Of a stretch of DNA of 54,513 bases, positions 45,167 through 54,271 are shown piece by piece. The stretch's first letter is position 1. Every line of letters starts with the position of its first letter. Both the position numbers and the translations under genes were made by a program. The notes beneath the pieces were generated by a model that had not been told where the DNA came from, ran no database searches, and was given only the letters and a program-made list of their open reading frames with translations. This DNA comes from Micrococcales bacterium (GTDB lineage Bacteria > Actinomycetota > Actinomycetes > Actinomycetales > Cellulomonadaceae): NCBI GenBank assembly GCA_009777345.1, contig WRMB01000023.1, positions 1-54,513 of the forward strand, written 5' to 3'.

Positions 45167-47290
45167 TCAGTGGGAGTCCAGGTAGTCGCGCAGGGCCTGG
45201 GCCTCTGACGAGGTCATGACGCCAAAGTTGGCTGTCGCCGAGGTGGCGTTGTCCACGGTCCCCACGCCCTCTATGCAGAACGGGGCATCGGCATAGCAGT
45301 ACACGTGGAGGTAGCTGTCCGTGTAGTCGGCGTCTTGGGCGCCGAAGTCGTAGACCAGCCAGGGGCCCATCTCGTCGCCATCCTTGTTGCGCCACTGACC
45401 GTTGTCCTCGTAGTTGGCACCCTTGAACGCTGTGACAGCTCTCTGGGGGGTCGGCCACTGGCTGATGTACACGCCCCCGTCGCCCGTGGAGCAGATCGTC
45501 GCCTCGGTCCAGCCCCTTGGTGTGTACGCGCTGTAGGGCTCGCAGGTGCTGGTGTCGACCCCCGCCTTGGGCTTGAACGCGTACAGGGCCGCGGCGGTGC
45601 CTTCGAAGGCGGGGCAGTCACCGGTGGTGGTGGTGCCGTCCCAGCAGGTCTGTTCGGGTGGGCTGGTGGTGGCGACGCCGCCACCACCGCCGCCACCACC
45701 GTCGTCCCGGAAGGCGAACCACCAGGTGCCCAGGCCGACGACGGCCAGGGCGAGCAGGCCGACCGCCACACCGAGGGCGATCTTGGGGCCGTTGCCCGGG
45801 CTGGGACGGGTGCCGATCGGGGCTTGGGCCGGTCTGGTGGGCCCGGTGGGTCGTGGTGCGGGGTAGCCGGGTCCGTGGGCATAGCTGGGTGCGCCGGGGC
45901 CCGGGCCGGGCCTGTAGCCGGGCGTGGTCGGTGCGGTGGGGGGTGGTGGGGTCGAGGCGGCGTAGCCGGGCGCGGTCGAGGTGTAGCCAGACCTGTCGGG
46001 AGGTGGGGTGGGTGGTGGGGTGATGCGTGGTGGTCCGCTGGCGGCCTGGCGTGGTTGGGTCGGCTGGGTGGGTGGTGGGGTATGGGTGGGCGGTTGGGCC
46101 TGGGTGGGTGCGGGCCGGGGTGGTGAGGACGGTGGGGGTGGGGGTTGTTGTTGTTGGCGTTGTTGGGTCAGCTGGTGGGCCAGGGCGGCCAGCTGGGCGG
46201 GTGTCATGACGGCGACGGGTGTCTTCAGGGCGCCGACGGCGACGGCCAGCTTGGGGTCGCCCAGGGGGGCGGTGAGGATACCGGTGACTTTGTGCAGGGC
46301 CTGGGCCAGGGCGGGGGTGTAGGCGGTGCCGCCGGTCAGGTACAGGCCGGCCAGGCTGCCGGTGCCGGAGGCCTGCAGGGCGCGGGCGGTCAGGGCTCCG
46401 GCGCGGGCCATGGGTTCGGCGATGAGGTCTTCGTACTCTTCGCGGGTGACGGTCAGGGTGGTCTCGTGGCCGGCCACGGCCACGCCGATGGGGGCGTTGG
46501 TGTGCTCGGACAGGTCTTGTTTGGCCGAGCGGACCACGTCGAGCAGGGTCAGGGCGGCGCCCAGGTGCTCGGGGTCGGCCAGGGCGGCGGCCATGTCCTG
46601 GCGTCCGGAGGCCCGCAGCTGGGAAAGGACCCACTGGTACAGCAGGTCGTCCAGGTCGTTGCCGCCCAGCCGGTCGTCGCCTTCCTGGGCGACGACCAGC
46701 AGGTCCTTGCCGGGGGCGGGGTCGTCGGTGGTCTGCAGCACCGCGACGTCGCAGGTCCCGCCGCCGGTGTCGACGACCGCGACCCGCGAGCCCGGGGGCA
46801 GGGACCCGGGTGGGACGTGGGCGTGCAGGGCGGCGATGGGCTCGGGCAGCAGGCGGATGGTATCGGGGGCGAACCCCGCGCTCTGGGCGGCTTCCTGCAG
46901 GGCGCCCAGGCGGGCCCGTCCCCACCGCACGGGGTGGGTCAGGACCAGCCGGTCCGGTGCGCTGCCCCCGGCGGTGCGTATGGCGCGTTCGCGCACGGCG
47001 GCCAGGACGTGCGAGGCGATAGCCGCCGGGGAGACCATGTCGTCGCCGAGCGCGACCGGTTCTTGGCCCAGCCGGGCCTTGGGGGAGCCGATGAACGTGT
47101 CGGGGTGGGTCCGCCGGGCGTTGAGCGCGGCCTGCCCGACCCGCCACCGGCCCTCGGTCACCACTACCGCCGAGGGCATCGTGTCCGAGTTCGGGTCTAG
47201 CTTGACCTTCTCTACCCGGGTGTCGGCGAACCGGATCGCCGCCCCTGTGTTGACCGTCCCGAAGTCGACAGCCAGGATCCAACCAGACAC
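45167..47290 (-). CDS. Membrane-anchored Hsp70-like protein with extracellular cysteine domain
   Basis: 707 aa. The N-terminal actin-fold ATPase has the phosphate-1 motif DFGTVNTG (about 9) and phosphate-2 VVDTGGGTCD (about 170), but the normal substrate-binding domain is missing. Instead a long Pro/Thr-rich linker (about 375-500), one membrane helix (about 502-525), a Gly/Thr linker and an extracellular domain follow. That domain begins TCWDGTTTTGDCPAFEG and has several cysteines; the same start occurs in the kinase at 49912-51441. It is probably a chaperone-like ATPase driven by an outside signal. GTG 47290 has GGAGG upstream. Confidence 0.88.
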   Translation of the reverse strand: MSGWILAVDFGTVNTGAAIRFADTRVEKVKLDPNSDTMPSAVVVTEGRWRVGQAALNARRTHPDTFIGSPKARLGQEPVALGDDMVSPAAIASHVLAAVRERAIRTAGGSAPDRLVLTHPVRWGRARLGALQEAAQSAGFAPDTIRLLPEPIAALHAHVPPGSLPPGSRVAVVDTGGGTCDVAVLQTTDDPAPGKDLLVVAQEGDDRLGGNDLDDLLYQWVLSQLRASGRQDMAAALADPEHLGAALTLLDVVRSAKQDLSEHTNAPIGVAVAGHETTLTVTREEYEDLIAEPMARAGALTARALQASGTGSLAGLYLTGGTAYTPALAQALHKVTGILTAPLGDPKLAVAVGALKTPVAVMTPAQLAALAHQLTQQRQQQQPPPPPSSPPRPAPTQAQPPTHTPPPTQPTQPRQAASGPPRITPPPTPPPDRSGYTSTAPGYAASTPPPPTAPTTPGYRPGPGPGAPSYAHGPGYPAPRPTGPTRPAQAPIGTRPSPGNGPKIALGVAVGLLALAVVGLGTWWFAFRDDGGGGGGGGVATTSPPEQTCWDGTTTTGDCPAFEGTAAALYAFKPKAGVDTSTCEPYSAYTPRGWTEATICSTGDGGVYISQWPTPQRAVTAFKGANYEDNGQWRNKDGDEMGPWLVYDFGAQDADYTDSYLHVYCYADAPFCIEGVGTVDNATSATANFGVMTSSEAQALRDYLDSH

Positions 47291-47651
47291 GGCGCATTCC
47301 TCCGATCACAGCCGTCGGGGCACGACAGCTCTAGAAGCCCGGGACGAGAGTCCCGCATTAGAAGCGCACTCGACCGGACCGACACCGTCGATCTCGTCCG
47401 CCGCGGTCTGGACCCACAGCACGAGAGGCGCCGCGCGTCGGCGGAGCCGCGCGTGGAGCAGCGCTGGGGACGGTTCGCACCGCGACCACTTGAGCCGAGC
47501 GTACCGGCAGCGGCAGGAGCGGGTCGAGCAGGTCGAGTCATCTGCGGTCGCCTTTCTTACCCGTCAGGCCAGCTGCTGGTGAGTAAGATATCCGCTCCGG
47601 TCCGCGTTGTTCCGCACGGTGCTGGTCTCCCCCACAACGTGCCCACCGTCT
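47291..47651 (-). other. Intergenic region between IniC-like and Hsp70-like genes
   Basis: 361 nt without a convincing gene. On the minus strand it holds possible -10 elements (TATCTT near 47583 and TACGCT near 47500) and a short hairpin GGGAC/GTCCC near 47340. It may supply a separate promoter for the Hsp70-like gene. Confidence 0.35.
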
Positions 47652-49067
47652 TCACAGCGTCTGACGGTGCGCGATGAGCGTGAACGACCGTTCCAGGATG
47701 GTGCAGGCCGCGGCCAGCCCCGGGGTGATCGCCAGCGACGCGTCGGCCCGGGCCCGGTTGACGGCCGCGATCGCCTCCTTGCGGATCGACACCGTGTCGG
47801 CGGACGGACCCAGGCCGACCCGGCGGGCGTCGTCGGGCGCCGAGGTCAGCCGCTCCAGGGTGGCGACGACCGGGTGGCTCGGGGCGGTGTAGCGCAGCTC
47901 TTCCCAGGCGTTGAGCTCGGCGAGCGGGTGCAGCTCGGGGGACAGCAGCGCCTCGGAGATGGCCTGGGACATCTGCCAGTGCAACGGCCCGGCCGCGTTG
48001 GTCACCTGGGTGAGCAGGTTGAGCGCCTGGCGGGCCTTGAGCTGGCGGTGCCGACCCACGTAGCGGTCGCGCAGCGCGCGGCGCAGGGTGGTCTCGTTCG
48101 ACCGGGTGGACAGCCATTCGGACAGCGTCCCGGAACCCGCCGCGGCGGCGGCCCGGCCGTACCGGATGCCGTAGTCGCCGACGACGGCCGCGGCCGTGTC
48201 GATGGCCTGGGCCTGGTCGTCGTCCGGGTAGCGCAGCTCCGCCTCGTCGAGGCCGTCCAGCGAGGCCAGCGCGCGCGTCAGGTGCTCCGTGACCTGCCCG
48301 GTGGCGACCGACTGGGCCATCAGGCCGGACACCGGGATCACCGTGGACAGCTCGGCGGCCCGCTGGGTGGCGATGGCCGTCGCATAGGCGGCGGCGTCGT
48401 CGAAGGGGTCGGTCTCGCCCCAGGCGCCCGAGCCGAAGGTGTCGGCGTGGGACAGCACGCCGATGGCCGACGACGGCTCGCCCGCCCCCGTGGTGGCCCG
48501 GCCGGACACCTCGGTGAAGTCCCGCAGCACCTCGACGTCGTCGGCCCGCGACACGTCGCGGAACACGTAGACCAGGGCGTCGGCCTGGCGGGCCTCCAGC
48601 ATGGCGCGCCGGGTCGCCTCGTCGTTGACCGTGGTCGTGGTGGCCAGGCCGGGGGTGTCGATGAGCGCGAAGTCCCGCAGCGCCGACTCCTGGAGGAAGA
48701 CCACCAGGTGCGAGACCTCCGACGGCGGGTGGCCGACAGAGTCCGGCACCCGCCGGTTCACCAGGGCGAACTGCTCGACCCGGCCGTCGCGCAGGTGCAC
48801 CTCGCCGCGCTCAGGGGCACCCCAGGCGTAGTGGGTGACCATCGATGTGCACTCGGCCTCGTCGGTGGCTGCGATCCGCCGCCCGATGATGGCGTTGACC
48901 AGGGTGGACTTCCCGGCCTTCACCCGGCCGACCACGGCCAGGCGCAGGTGCGCGTCGTGCAGCCGGGCCCGGGCCTGGTCGACACCAGGCCGGGCCGGGG
49001 TACCGCCGATCATCTCGATCGTGTTGCACAGCCGCAGCATGGCGTCGGTCATCGGATCGTCGGACAC
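47652..49067 (-). CDS. Dynamin-like GTPase, IniC-like
   Basis: 471 aa from GTG 49067, chosen for GAAGGAGCC upstream and its position 5 nt after the GrpE-like gene. G1 GRVKAGKST (47-55), a G2 Thr in ECTSMVTHY, G3 DTPGL and G4-like SHAD are clear; the rest is helical, as in bacterial dynamin-like proteins. Paired with the IniA-like protein, it is similar to the mycobacterial IniA/IniC pair in domain type and pairing. It probably works on membrane shape or repair. Confidence 0.85.
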   Translation of the reverse strand: MSDDPMTDAMLRLCNTIEMIGGTPARPGVDQARARLHDAHLRLAVVGRVKAGKSTLVNAIIGRRIAATDEAECTSMVTHYAWGAPERGEVHLRDGRVEQFALVNRRVPDSVGHPPSEVSHLVVFLQESALRDFALIDTPGLATTTTVNDEATRRAMLEARQADALVYVFRDVSRADDVEVLRDFTEVSGRATTGAGEPSSAIGVLSHADTFGSGAWGETDPFDDAAAYATAIATQRAAELSTVIPVSGLMAQSVATGQVTEHLTRALASLDGLDEAELRYPDDDQAQAIDTAAAVVGDYGIRYGRAAAAAGSGTLSEWLSTRSNETTLRRALRDRYVGRHRQLKARQALNLLTQVTNAAGPLHWQMSQAISEALLSPELHPLAELNAWEELRYTAPSHPVVATLERLTSAPDDARRVGLGPSADTVSIRKEAIAAVNRARADASLAITPGLAAACTILERSFTLIAHRQTL

Positions 49068-49071
49068 GCTT

Positions 49072-49773
49072 CTAGGCTCCTTCGTTGGTGTCGGCCGTCC
49101 AGACCTCGACCCCGGCCGGCCGGACGACACCGCGCGCGGAACGCCACCCGGCCCGGTGCACGACCGCGATCGTACCGGCCTGGTCGGGGGTCTCGGCCGG
49201 GCGGGTCGCGACCGCCTCGTGCACGTCGGGGTTGAACGTGGTGCCGACGACGGCCTCGACCGGCTCCACGCCGACGGTCCGCAGGGCCCGGACCGCCTGG
49301 GTCTGGGCCGCGGGGGTCGTGATGAGGTCGGCGAGCGTGATGAGCTCGGGCACCACCGGTGACGCCGCCGGGTCAGGGGCCACGACCGGCACCGACGCTG
49401 TGACCGGGGCCATCACCGGTGCCAGGACTGGCGTCGGTGATGAGCGCCGTCCGAAGGCCTTGACGGCCAGCGCGACGACAGCGGCGAGCAGCACCACGAC
49501 CAGCACCCAGGGGATCGCCGTGGCCAGGACGTCGGAGCCGTCGTCGTCACCGGTAGTCGGCTCCGGGCTGACCGTCGTCGTGGTGATCGGCTCCTGGGTC
49601 GGCGGGGGGTCGTCGACGGCGTCGTCGTTGTCGAACTGCCCCGGCTTGTCGGTCTGGGTGGGCTCTTTCTGCTCCTCGTCGGACGAGGGATCGCCGGGCA
49701 AGAGGCCCCCGACCGTGTCCGGGGCGGTGCGGTCGGTCTTCAGTTCGCTGGGGGGGTCTGTGGGATCCACCAT
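49072..49773 (-). CDS. Membrane protein with GrpE-like C-terminal domain
   Basis: 233 aa from ATG 49773 (GGAGGG upstream). An acidic, Pro/Thr-rich N-terminus, one helix (ATAIPWVLVVVLLAAVVALAV, 84-107) and a Pro/Val linker lead to a C-terminal part that matches the GrpE head: GVEPVEAVVGTTFNPDVHEAV, then GTIAVVHRAGWRSARGVVRPAGVEV, compared with GrpE FDPxxHEAV and ..GYxxxxRVLRPAxVxV. The operon also has an Hsp70, so this may be its nucleotide-exchange factor. The coiled-coil of real GrpE is not seen. Confidence 0.78.
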   Translation of the reverse strand: MVDPTDPPSELKTDRTAPDTVGGLLPGDPSSDEEQKEPTQTDKPGQFDNDDAVDDPPPTQEPITTTTVSPEPTTGDDDGSDVLATAIPWVLVVVLLAAVVALAVKAFGRRSSPTPVLAPVMAPVTASVPVVAPDPAASPVVPELITLADLITTPAAQTQAVRALRTVGVEPVEAVVGTTFNPDVHEAVATRPAETPDQAGTIAVVHRAGWRSARGVVRPAGVEVWTADTNEGA

Positions 49774-49911
49774 GAGGTTTCCCTCCGTCAAGTCGGTGTG
49801 CCGGACGGCTCGGGCAGGTGCGTGGGCGTAGCCCGGCTTTCGCAGTCTGAGTCGTCAGGTGCCCGGGATGTTCCCGGCGCGTCGGAGATCGTCCGGACCA
49901 GGTCGGTCGGT

Positions 49912-51441
49912 TCACGGTGCTGCCGCGAGAGCCGCGACCTCGGCGGGCGTCAGCGAGCCGATACGGCGGTCGGCCTCGGCAAGAACGGCAGGATCGACCG
50001 CGAACATGCTTACGCAGAACGGGATCTTCTCGTAGCACCGGACGATCGATGTGCTGCTGACGAACAAGGTCCCGAGCCGGTCGGAGCCTGCGTACCATTC
50101 CTGCTGGTACCAGCCCGGTTCGTACGGGTTTGTCCATATTGCCTGATAGTAGGCCTGGACCTGGTCGGGGGTGGCTGAACGGAGGTAGGTGGCTCCGGAG
50201 GTCAGGTTCTCCCAGTCGCACACGTGCGTCTCCAGGACACCGAAGGTGCTTGCATAATCGTTGGCCGTCGTGTTGCGGCAGTCGTCGTACGCGGGCTGCG
50301 GCGGGAACACGGTCAGCGCCGCGTCCAGGCCCTCCAGCGGTGGGCACTGCCCGGTCGAGGAGCCGTCCCAGCAGACGGTCGGTGTCGAGGTACTGGTCGA
50401 GGTGCTCGTGGCCCCAGGGGGGCTGGGGCTGGGTGTGCCGGTTCTCGTCGAGTCCTGGGTGAGTCGCCAGACCCCCGCAGTGCTCAGCCCGACGACGAGC
50501 AGCCCGACGACGAGTGCCGTCACGACGAGCCGTCGTGACGGTCGTGCCAGGGCGGGTCGTGCCGGAGCAGCGAGCGCTAGGCTGAGTGAGGTCGGCAGGG
50601 CGGCGTCCTGCCAGGTGCGCAGGTCGACGCGCAGCTCGGTGGCAGTCTGGTAGCGCAGGTCACGGTCCTTGACCAGGGCCCTGGCCACGATCCGGTCCAG
50701 CGCCGCGGGCACGGCCGGGTTCAGCGTCGAGGGGGCGGGCGGCGTGTCGTTGAGGTGCTGGTAGAGCAGGGAGACCACGGAGCCGGAGACGAACGGCGGC
50801 CGTCCGGTGAGCAGCTCGAACATCAGGCAGCCCAGGCTGTAGAGGTCGGCGCGGGCGTCGGCCTTCTCGCCGCGGATCTGCTCGGGTGACACGTACTGCG
50901 CGGTGCCCAGGACGGCGGCGGTCTTGGTCAGCGTGGTCGTCGAGTCCAGCGCCCGGGCGATGCCGAAGTCCATCACCTTGACCGTGCCGGCGGGGGTGAT
51001 CATGACGTTCGAGGGCTTGATGTCGCGGTGCACCACCCCAGCGCGGTGGGCGATCTCCAGCGCCGCCCCCACCCAGTCGACGATCCCCAGCGCCTCGTCC
51101 GGCGACGGGAGGCTGTCGTCGAGCAGCTGGCGCAGGGTGCGTCCTGCGACGTGCTCCATGACGATGTACGACAGCCGGGTACCGTCCGGCCGTGCCTGCT
51201 CGCCGGTGTCCAGCACGGACACGATCGACGGGTGGTCCAGGGCCGCGACGATCTGCGCCTCGCGCCGGAACCGGGCCTCCAGGGTCGGGTCGGCCATCTC
51301 GTCCGGCAGGTCGTCGCGCAGGATCTTCACCGCCACGGTGCGTCTCAGACGCAGGTCGCGAGCGACCCGGACCTCGGCCATCCCGCCGCGGCCGATCCTG
51401 GTGCCCAGCTCGTAGCGGCCGCCCAGCACCGTGGCCGACAT
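49912..51441 (-). CDS. Receptor-type Ser/Thr kinase with extracellular cysteine domain
   Basis: 509 aa. Hanks-type kinase (1-280): glycine loop GRGGMAEV, Lys39, HRD at 138-140, DFG at 158-160, APE-like SPEQI. The usual PASTA repeats are absent; one membrane helix (304-326) and a Ser/Thr/Pro linker lead to an extracellular domain that begins VCWDGSSTGQCPPLEG (357) and has more cysteines (CR, CDW, CYEKIPFC). The same pattern occurs in the Hsp70-like protein. ATG 51441 overlaps the stop of the IniA-like gene by one base. Confidence 0.92.
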   Translation of the reverse strand: MSATVLGGRYELGTRIGRGGMAEVRVARDLRLRRTVAVKILRDDLPDEMADPTLEARFRREAQIVAALDHPSIVSVLDTGEQARPDGTRLSYIVMEHVAGRTLRQLLDDSLPSPDEALGIVDWVGAALEIAHRAGVVHRDIKPSNVMITPAGTVKVMDFGIARALDSTTTLTKTAAVLGTAQYVSPEQIRGEKADARADLYSLGCLMFELLTGRPPFVSGSVVSLLYQHLNDTPPAPSTLNPAVPAALDRIVARALVKDRDLRYQTATELRVDLRTWQDAALPTSLSLALAAPARPALARPSRRLVVTALVVGLLVVGLSTAGVWRLTQDSTRTGTPSPSPPGATSTSTSTSTPTVCWDGSSTGQCPPLEGLDAALTVFPPQPAYDDCRNTTANDYASTFGVLETHVCDWENLTSGATYLRSATPDQVQAYYQAIWTNPYEPGWYQQEWYAGSDRLGTLFVSSTSIVRCYEKIPFCVSMFAVDPAVLAEADRRIGSLTPAEVAALAAAP

Positions 51442-53315
51442 CAGGACCGGAGCTTCGCTATCGCATCCTCGACGGCCTGCTTCACCTTGGCGGCCTCGGC
51501 CAGGTCGTGGTCGAGCTCGCGCAGCCGGTCGGCGCGCTGCTGCCGGGTCTCGTTGGCGGCCCGCTTGGCGGTCTGCATCTGCTCGCGGATCTGGGTGACC
51601 ATGGCGTTGAGCTGGTTGTCGAAGTCCTTGCGGACCGTCGAGCGCAGCAGGTCGAAGCTCGACGTGTAGGCCCGGGACAGCTGCCGCTGCAGCGTGCCGC
51701 GGCGTTCCCGCAGGAAGGTCACGAGGTTCTGACGCCGCTTCTGGTTGCCCCGGACCATGATCCCGGCGGGCACCAGGATCAGGGCGAAGGCACCGCCGAC
51801 CGCGGTAGCCACCGTCAGACCGCCGATCAGGACGGCACCGGAGGAGATGCCCACGGCAGGAGCCAGCGTGTTGGCCAGGCTGACGCCCATCATGCCGGAC
51901 ATGAACATGGAGACGTCCATGTCGGCGCCCTGGTCCTGGACGGTCGAGCTCAGCGCCGCGACCGAGTCGCGCTCGGCGGCCAGGTCCATCATCAGCTGCG
52001 GGCTCGGGGCCAGGCCGATGTTCGAGTAGAGCCGGAAGATGAGCTCGGCGAACCGGTGGTTCATCCCCTCCATGACATCGGCCTCGATCATCGACAGCTC
52101 GGCCAGCAGGTCGACGGCCAAGGTGGACTGCCGCTTCTTCGACGTGCCCCAGCGGTGGTCGTTGATCTGGTCGGTCCAGCGGTTGGCGAACTCCTCCAGC
52201 CGCAGGTCGATCTCGATCTCGAGGTTGCGGCGCAGCGCCGAGCAGTCGCGGTCCCAGTCGTAGCGCATGTCCGAGCCGACCGACTGCAGCGCGGTCAGCT
52301 GGGCCTCCTTGGCGGTCAGCTCGGCCAGGTCGACCTCGTTGCCGCTGGCCGCCTGGCGGTCGCCGGTCAGCCGGGCGACCACCGGTTCCAGCAGCACGAG
52401 CGACTGGTTCAGGGCGTGGACCACCGGCACGTTCGAAGCGCTGCCCATGAGGCCGCCGACCGTCGTGACCAGCTCGTCGATACCGCTGCGGGCCCGGGCC
52501 CGGACCGCGACGTGCTCGGGCAGCGTGGCCGCCGCTGCCGCGTCGTTGGCGCTGATCCCGACCACCTGGACGTTTGCGAACTCGGGACGGGTGGCCAGCG
52601 ACCGGCGGGTCTCCTCGACCCGGTCCTGCGCGCTGCGCGACAGGTCGGTCTTGTTCACCGCGACGACGACCGCCTCGACCCGTTTCGCGCAGGAGGCCAG
52701 GAAGTCCAGCGCCGGGGTGGTCAGGGGGGCGGTCACGTCGGTGACCATGATCAGGACCGACGCGGTCTCGGCCTGGGAGATGGCCATCCGGGCGTGGGCC
52801 TCGTTGAGACCGCCCGACCCGGGGGTGTCCACGATCATCGCACCGGGCAGCAGACCGTCGGTCACCGCCACGGTGGCGCCCAGCACCGGGATCGCGTCCG
52901 GACCGGAGACGTGCAAGCCGTCGATGTGCACCCAGTCGGCCAGCTCGGTGGTGTCCACCAGGCGGGGGCCGCTGGCCAGCTGCACCCGGGCCTTGCCCAC
53001 CGGCAGGTCCTCGGTCGGCGGCACGAACGTCAGGTAGGTGCCGGTGGTCTCGCCGTTGCCGACCGGGGACAGACCCGGGGCGCCGACCAGCACGTTCACC
53101 AGGCTGGACTTGCCCCGGCCGACCTCGCCGACGACGACCACCGAGGGCAGCCCGCGCAGGCCGCGGTTCATCTGCTCCATGAGCTGGTCCAGGCTGTCGG
53201 TGGTGGACCGGACCTTGAGGAACGTCCGCATGTCGCGGAACGCCGTCTGCGCCGGGCCGGGCACCGGCGTGCCGAGCGGACGGCGGGCCAGCCTGGAGGG
53301 GTCAGAAGTAGCCAT
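51441..53315 (-). CDS. Dynamin-like GTPase, IniA-like
   Basis: 624 aa. Full GTPase core: G1 GEVGRGKSSL (63-72), G2 ETTGTYLT, G3 DTPGSGGLN, G4 VNKTDLS. The C-terminal half is helical with a hydrophobic hairpin (SLANTLAPAVGISSGAV, GGLTVATAVGGAFALILVPAG), the membrane paddle of bacterial dynamins, followed by a long coiled tail. Starts at ATG 53315, 14 nt inside the previous gene. Probably forms a pair with the IniC-like protein. Confidence 0.9.
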   Translation of the reverse strand: MATSDPSRLARRPLGTPVPGPAQTAFRDMRTFLKVRSTTDSLDQLMEQMNRGLRGLPSVVVVGEVGRGKSSLVNVLVGAPGLSPVGNGETTGTYLTFVPPTEDLPVGKARVQLASGPRLVDTTELADWVHIDGLHVSGPDAIPVLGATVAVTDGLLPGAMIVDTPGSGGLNEAHARMAISQAETASVLIMVTDVTAPLTTPALDFLASCAKRVEAVVVAVNKTDLSRSAQDRVEETRRSLATRPEFANVQVVGISANDAAAAATLPEHVAVRARARSGIDELVTTVGGLMGSASNVPVVHALNQSLVLLEPVVARLTGDRQAASGNEVDLAELTAKEAQLTALQSVGSDMRYDWDRDCSALRRNLEIEIDLRLEEFANRWTDQINDHRWGTSKKRQSTLAVDLLAELSMIEADVMEGMNHRFAELIFRLYSNIGLAPSPQLMMDLAAERDSVAALSSTVQDQGADMDVSMFMSGMMGVSLANTLAPAVGISSGAVLIGGLTVATAVGGAFALILVPAGIMVRGNQKRRQNLVTFLRERRGTLQRQLSRAYTSSFDLLRSTVRKDFDNQLNAMVTQIREQMQTAKRAANETRQQRADRLRELDHDLAEAAKVKQAVEDAIAKLRS

Positions 53316-53637
53316 CGGTATCAGCGAAACCCGGGTTGTCGTAGCCGTGGTCAGGGTAGCCGGGATCGTACCCCGAGGTGTCGTGGTCGTCGTACGCGTG
53401 GTCGAAGAGGTCGTGGACGGTGTCGAGCGCGGCGTCGTCGGTCAGGTCGTCAGCCTGGTCACCGGGCAGGGCGAGGTCGTAGCCAGCGTCCAGCCCGGGC
53501 AGGTCGTCGGTCGGTACGAGGGCGGCGTCCGGCTCGGCCTGCGGGTCGAACGCGTGCCCCAGAGCCGCTGTCCAGACGTGGTCCGGCAGCTCGGGCAGGT
53601 CACCGAGGACGGGCTCCTCTTCAGCTAGGTCGGTCAT
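53302..53637 (-). CDS. Small acidic Asp/Tyr-rich protein in the IniB position
   Basis: 111 aa. Very acidic, with C-terminal Asp/Gly/Tyr repeats (DPGYPDHGYDNPGF). No signal or helix. First gene of the operon, where IniB is found in mycobacteria; the N-terminal PDHVWTAALGHAF region might be IniB-like, but I am not sure. AAGGAAGAAAG precedes ATG 53637. It overlaps the dynamin gene by 14 nt. Confidence 0.65.
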   Translation of the reverse strand: MTDLAEEEPVLGDLPELPDHVWTAALGHAFDPQAEPDAALVPTDDLPGLDAGYDLALPGDQADDLTDDAALDTVHDLFDHAYDDHDTSGYDPGYPDHGYDNPGFADTDGYF

Positions 53638-53749
53638 CTCAGCTATCTTTCTTCCTTGAAGTACCTGCGCGGCGGGGTCCGTCTAGGACACTATGTGTAC
53701 TGCGGGCGTCCGGCGCGACGCGTCTCACGGGAGAGCGACCTCTTTGGCC

Positions 53750-54271
53750 ATGGCAACATCTGACTCCGACCTGCTGGCCCGCGCGTGCTCCGGCGACCAG
53801 CGGGCTTTCGAGGCGCTGGTCGCGCCGCACCGCCGGACGCTGTGGGGCGTCTGCCTGCGGATCACCGGCAGCCACCACCTGGCTGAGGACGCGCTGCAGG
53901 ACGCCCTGCTGGCGGCCTGGCGCAACCTGGCCCGGTTCCGCGGCGAGTCGGCGGTGTCCACCTGGCTGTACCGGATCGCGTCGAACGCGGCGCTGGCCCA
54001 GGTCCGTCGTCGCCGGGAAGAGACGGTCGAGGCCGTCCCGGAGACCGCTGACGAGTGGGCGGACCCCCAGCACGGCATCGCCGAGCGCGACCGGGTGACC
54101 GAGGCGCTGCGGCAGGTGCCGCCGGACTTCCGCGAGGCGCTGGTGCTGCGCGAGTACGGCGACTTCACGTACGAGCAGATCGCGGCGCACCAGGGGGTCG
54201 GGGTGCAGACGGTCAAGAGCAGGCTCAGCCGCGCCCGGACGGCGCTGCGGGCCGCGCTGGCTGAGTCCTGA
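53750..54271 (+). CDS. ECF-type RNA polymerase sigma factor
   Basis: 173 aa from ATG 53750. Region 2 (FEALVAPHRRTLWGVCLRI..AEDALQDALLAAWRNLARF) and region 4 (LRQVPPDFREALVLREYGDF..GVQTVKSRLSRARTAL) make a full ECF sigma. It is divergent from the Ini-like operon, with only 112 nt between, so it may direct that operon. No anti-sigma gene follows in the window. Confidence 0.9.
   Translation: MATSDSDLLARACSGDQRAFEALVAPHRRTLWGVCLRITGSHHLAEDALQDALLAAWRNLARFRGESAVSTWLYRIASNAALAQVRRRREETVEAVPETADEWADPQHGIAERDRVTEALRQVPPDFREALVLREYGDFTYEQIAAHQGVGVQTVKSRLSRARTALRAALAES

Noticed and set aside
45900..46160. DNA repeat array in the Hsp70-like gene
   Set aside because: It is the coding sequence of a Pro/Thr-rich linker; the repetition is at codon level.
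45618..47309. 563-codon minus-strand frame overlapping the Hsp70-like gene
   Set aside because: Arg/Pro/Gly-rich out-of-frame reading; the Hsp70 motifs are in the other frame.
47212..47541. 109-codon frame before and into the Hsp70-like gene, with a fair ribosome site
   Set aside because: Ser/Arg-rich without any motif and runs out of frame into the Hsp70 start; more likely leader sequence.
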